From: a virus
Virus record (IMG/VR): IMGVR_UViG_3300024999_000418
Coordinates: 1-22,887 of that record
Reading direction: 5' to 3' (one strand)
DNA: 22,887 bases
Part shown: positions 20,532 to 22,887 of the stretch, in pieces
Layout of the letters: each line of letters opens with the position of its first letter
Position numbering within the stretch: the first letter of the stretch is position 1
Made by a program: the position numbers and the translations under genes
The notes under the pieces: model-generated
The model's input: only the letters and a program-made list of their open reading frames with translations
Databases searched by the model: none
Told to the model about the DNA's origin: nothing

Positions 20532-21083
20532 ATGCAAACATTCACCTTAGCTTACAGAATTGAGCCTGGAGATTCTTGGAGAGACAAGAACAGTATCAAT
20601 ATCAAAAGCAATCTTGCAGAGGATAAAATGCTTGAATGTAAGCTCTCTGAAAGTCTTGTAGAATATCTTAAGAAAGAAGCTGTTGTTCTTGAACCAGATA
20701 AGTTAATTCTTACAATCGCTGAGGCACAGAAACGAGAAATCCAAACTGTACTTGAAAGCATGGACGATATGGCTATTCAGGCAAAAGTTCATGCTGACAA
20801 AGCACATGAAATCTTGTCAACAATTGCTGAAGAATCAGAGAAGAAGTATGAAGAGATTGAAAAGAAATTCTCAGCTACAGAAAAACGTTTTAAAGATAAG
20901 ATGATTTCAACTTCTGAGAGTATTAAAACTCATATAGAGAAACTTTCTGCAATTGAGGAAAAGCTGACAAAGATTGACAATTGGAAGTTGGAAAAATTAA
21001 CTGCATCTCTTAAGCAGATAACTGAACTTGTAGAGGCTGATCCTGAACTTGTTAAGCTGGTTTTGGATTACAAGAAAGCATAA
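20532..21083 (+). CDS. Coiled-coil protein of the recombination cluster
   Basis: 183 aa. A short beta-rich N-terminus (MQTFTLAYRIEPGDSW) is followed by an almost continuous charged helix from about residue 55 to 175 (IAEESEKKYEEIEKKFSATE and similar heptad-like repeats). AAAGGAG in a TTTAAAGGAGTTTTAAATG leader sets the start. The same leader precedes the ATPase gene. Possibly a structural or regulatory partner of the ATPase/nuclease; no catalytic motif is seen. Confidence 0.72.
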   Translation: MQTFTLAYRIEPGDSWRDKNSINIKSNLAEDKMLECKLSESLVEYLKKEAVVLEPDKLILTIAEAQKREIQTVLESMDDMAIQAKVHADKAHEILSTIAEESEKKYEEIEKKFSATEKRFKDKMISTSESIKTHIEKLSAIEEKLTKIDNWKLEKLTASLKQITELVEADPELVKLVLDYKKA

Positions 21084-21107
21084 TTATTTCATTTAAAGGA
21101 GTTTTAA

Positions 21108-21914
21108 ATGAATCCACAAGTAGCTACAGCGCCAAATTTTAACAAAACAAAGCTAGTTGAGAAGAAACGATATTTTAACCTCAAATTTTTACTGACCGGA
21201 AACTCAGGTTCTGGCAAAACTCACTTTACAGCAACCTATACCAAGGGGCCACTTCACTACTATATGTTCGACAAGGGAGGCGAAAAGACAATAGAGAAAA
21301 TAGCATCCAAAAGGAACGATATTACAATCGATAATTTCTCCACAGACTCTTTACTCTTTTCCGATTTTTGGCGTACATTCCAGGAGGATGAAAAAAATGG
21401 TTTGTTCCAATGGCTGAAGGAACAGTCAGGCATGTTAGTACTCGACTCTCTGACTAATGCTAACAAGAAGGCAATTCACGAAATTGAAAAAAAGTCTGAT
21501 ATTATTCCAAGCGGCATAGGTAAAAAGATTGACATGAAGAAGGGCATGGCACCTGCTCATTGGGGCCAACTCTTGAACTGGATGAGCACTTTAGTAAGCT
21601 CACTCCAGGAATTGCCTTGTGCAGTTGCAGTTACTGTCCATTTGCATACACTCATGAATAGTGACCAGGAAGTAGTAGCAAGGTATCCTGCAGTCAATGG
21701 TCAGTTCAGGCAGTTGCTTGCAGCAGATTTTGATGAAGCCTATCTGTTGACGACGCAAGGAACGAAGCGACAAATCTTCTTTACAGAGAAACTAGCATTC
21801 GAAGCAAAATCTCGTGTGTTTGATATGCCAAAAGTTGAAGGAATATCAATGGACCAGCTTGCAGCAGCATATCTGGCGGGTAAAACAGTTATTCCACAAT
21901 CCATCTCAGCTTAA
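21108..21914 (+). CDS. Sak4-like RecA-fold ATPase (single-strand annealing/recombination)
   Basis: 268 aa. Walker A GNSGSGKT (31-38) directly after a short N-terminal strand, Walker B MLVLDS (109-114, Asp113) and a core strand CAVAVTVHLHT (171-181) match the AAA_24/Sak4 group of phage RecA-core ATPases. Unlike RecA there is no long DNA-binding N-terminal domain, and length is typical for Sak4. Known Sak4 proteins anneal ssDNA with the help of an SSB. A DUF669-like ssDNA-binding gene follows within 340 bp and a PD-(D/E)XK nuclease precedes it, so the three may form one recombination set. The AAAGGAGTTTTAA leader sets the start. Confidence 0.82.
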   Translation: MNPQVATAPNFNKTKLVEKKRYFNLKFLLTGNSGSGKTHFTATYTKGPLHYYMFDKGGEKTIEKIASKRNDITIDNFSTDSLLFSDFWRTFQEDEKNGLFQWLKEQSGMLVLDSLTNANKKAIHEIEKKSDIIPSGIGKKIDMKKGMAPAHWGQLLNWMSTLVSSLQELPCAVAVTVHLHTLMNSDQEVVARYPAVNGQFRQLLAADFDEAYLLTTQGTKRQIFFTEKLAFEAKSRVFDMPKVEGISMDQLAAAYLAGKTVIPQSISA

Positions 21915-21931
21915 TTAAAGGAGTTTTAATT

Positions 21932-22132
21932 ATGAAAATTGGATTCAAACCAAAAAGTTATAACGACGTTATATGCTTTGAAATTCCTGATAAAGAAGAT
22001 GAACAATTTATAGATGATATTTTTAATTCTATTTCAGTAAGCTCAGAAGGAGAACTTGACTTTGTAGTAACGGTTACAGGCAAAAAGTCTAATACAGATG
22101 AATACGTTAACCCAAAAGATGAAAATAAATAA
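21932..22132 (+). CDS. Small acidic protein, unknown
   Basis: 66 aa from MKIGFKPKSYNDVICFEIPD, AAAGGAG in a TTAAAGGAGTTTTAATTATG leader. Acidic, with alternating strands (GELDFVVTVTGKK) and a polar C-terminus. It may be a small accessory partner of the recombination proteins. No family is recognised. Confidence 0.65.
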   Translation: MKIGFKPKSYNDVICFEIPDKEDEQFIDDIFNSISVSSEGELDFVVTVTGKKSNTDEYVNPKDENK

Positions 22133-22190
22133 AAAGGAGAAAACAAGACATTTAAAACAAAAACTAACAATTAACTAAAAGCAACCAATC

Positions 22191-22219
22191 TTTGATCGAA
22201 GAATCGTTCTTTGGTCAAG
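22191..22219. other. 13-bp stem-loop in the leader of the ssDNA-binding gene
   Basis: 22191-22203 pairs with 22207-22219 (outer T-G, then T-A, T-A, G-C, A-T..., three wobbles in all) around a TCG triloop. It lies 35 bp upstream of the 22254 start, in a 121-bp leader. A translational control hairpin, perhaps bound by the protein itself, is possible; a T-tract for termination is absent on the plus strand. Confidence 0.5.
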
Positions 22220-22253
22220 CAGCAAAAAAAACCTATTTAAAGGAGTATTAACT

Positions 22254-22676
22254 ATGTCTATGATTCCTAATCTGTCCGAAATTCCTGACAAAGCTCCCGT
22301 TGAAGCTGGCGAATATGACTTGACTATCTCTAAGGTCAAAGAGACCAAGTCTCAGCGTACTGGCAGATATGGTTGTCAGCTGATTATTAACGTCGACGGA
22401 GAAGATAATGCATCAACTATTTTTCACACTCTCTGGTATGGTAATTACAAAGATTATCAGGGCGATGATGAGGAAAAGAACAACCTCATGTGGAGAATGG
22501 TTAAAGATTTCCTTCGCGCCCTGGGGCTTGATCCCGACCAGGAAACTGACGAATCAGATTTGGTCGGCCTCAATTTTACGGCTGAACTCAGTTTTAACGA
22601 TGGTATGTCGACAGACGATGATGGTAATCCGATTAAAGTTGGCCAACCCAGGAATGAAATTGCAAGAGTAGTTTAA
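22254..22676 (+). CDS. DUF669-like single-stranded-DNA-binding protein
   Basis: 140 aa. The pattern 'I..IPDKAPVEAGEYDLTISK', a Gly-rich strand (RYGCQLIINVDGEDNA), a Trp-containing strand (HTLWYGNYKD), a helix (WRMVKDFLRALGLDP) and a C-terminal beta hairpin resemble the DUF669 (PF05037) fold, an OB-like domain found beside phage recombination genes and thought to bind ssDNA. AAAGGAG precedes the ATG. It lies after the Sak4-like ATPase, the usual partnership. An acidic region (DPDQETDESDL) sits mid-chain rather than at the very end. Confidence 0.75.
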   Translation: MSMIPNLSEIPDKAPVEAGEYDLTISKVKETKSQRTGRYGCQLIINVDGEDNASTIFHTLWYGNYKDYQGDDEEKNNLMWRMVKDFLRALGLDPDQETDESDLVGLNFTAELSFNDGMSTDDDGNPIKVGQPRNEIARVV

Positions 22677-22688
22677 TAACGGAGCTTT

Positions 22689-22757
22689 ATGATCAAGTTT
22701 AATTCGATATTAGAGTCTAGTTACCACTTTCAGTTAGCTAGGTCTGGCATTGCCTGA
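22689..22757 (+). CDS. Possible 22-aa leader peptide
   Basis: MIKFNSILESSYHFQLARSG... with GGAG 4-7 nt upstream. The peptide overlaps a strongly structured candidate RNA, so it may be a leader peptide coupled to it or chance. Confidence 0.2.
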   Translation: MIKFNSILESSYHFQLARSGIA

Positions 22758-22809
22758 ACAATGTCATTCTGAACGAGGCGTTGATGTGACGCCTACAAGA
22801 TATCGGAAT
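22702..22809 (+). ncRNA. Candidate structured RNA, second four-way junction
   Basis: Closing stem ATTCGATAT (22702-22710) with ATATCGGAAT (22800-22809, one bulged G) encloses three hairpins: CTAGTTA/TAGCTAG (22717-22741), GGCATTG/CAATGTC (22746-22765) and AGGCGT/ACGCCT (22776-22794). The topology matches the 18489 candidate though the sequence differs. No convincing gene is present. Folding was done by eye. Confidence 0.45.
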
Positions 22810-22819
22810 AAATAATAAC

Positions 22820-22877
22820 TTGTCGTTCAAATATGAACGTAACTTTTTAATTAGTTTCGCAAGTATTTGAACGACAA
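22820..22877. terminator. Inverted repeat with T-rich tail, containing a GTTCA dyad
   Basis: TTGTCGTTCAAATA (22820-22833) pairs perfectly with TATTTGAACGACAA (22864-22877), followed by CTTTTTATTT at the window end. The left arm carries CGTTCA-AATA-TGAACG (22824-22839), the third GTTCA-N4-TGAAC dyad. It could be an operon terminator and regulator site together. The window ends here, so the far context is unseen. Confidence 0.5.
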
Positions 22878-22887
22878 CTTTTTATTT

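Overview
This window looks like part of a tailed-phage (Caudoviricetes) genome, or of a prophage or metagenomic phage contig. The evidence is a terminase small/large pair, a large portal protein, a GroES-like co-chaperonin and a scaffold-like protein on the minus strand, followed by a long plus-strand run of short, tightly packed genes with strong Shine-Dalgarno sites (AAGGAG, often with ATGA overlaps). No integrase, lysogeny repressor, lysis or tail gene is visible. The host cannot be named. The DNA is AT-rich and the promoters read as sigma-70 type.

Layout. (1) 1-6562, minus strand, packaging and head module, in transcription order: TerS, TerL, a 139-bp gap with a hairpin, portal, three small proteins, GroES-like, scaffold-like, then the first 19 codons of another gene (possibly capsid) running off the left edge. 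(2) 6563-7358, a divergent control region with promoter-like sequences in both directions and three 5-N4-5 dyads. (3) 7359-8306, three early genes closed by an intrinsic terminator at 8332-8365. (4) 8307-9317, about 1 kb without genes, with 28 exact copies of GTTTRC/GYAAAC between 8474 and 9256, partly in 9-bp and 10-bp phase, plus an AT-rich palindrome and G-rich tracts. This is a candidate replication origin or centromere-like site. (5) 9318-13996, small genes, including three ribbon-helix-helix paralogues, membrane mini-proteins and Cys-pair (zinc-ribbon-like) mini-proteins. A C-rich, G-poor, rut-like stretch and a near-consensus promoter lie at 10190-10414. (6) 14001-17806, a UvrD-like helicase without recognisable motifs II/III, then about ten small genes. 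(7) 17807-18605, a near-consensus promoter, a gene with a C-terminus like that of the first early gene, a tRNA-Leu-like element with a broken anticodon arm, and a cloverleaf-shaped candidate RNA. (8) 18606-22887, the recombination module: a RecB/Cas4-like PD-(D/E)XK nuclease with a likely Fe-S cluster, a coiled-coil protein, a Sak4-like RecA-fold ATPase and a DUF669-like ssDNA-binding protein. It ends with a second cloverleaf-like RNA candidate and a terminator-like inverted repeat.

How the parts may work together (inference). Early plus-strand transcription from the control region and internal promoters would make DNA-binding, replication and recombination proteins. Nuclease, Sak4-like ATPase and ssDNA-binding protein form a plausible single-strand annealing/recombination set. 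The RHH proteins are candidates to bind the hexamer array or the GTTCA-N4-TGAAC dyads found at three separate control points. Late minus-strand transcription would make the packaging and capsid proteins.
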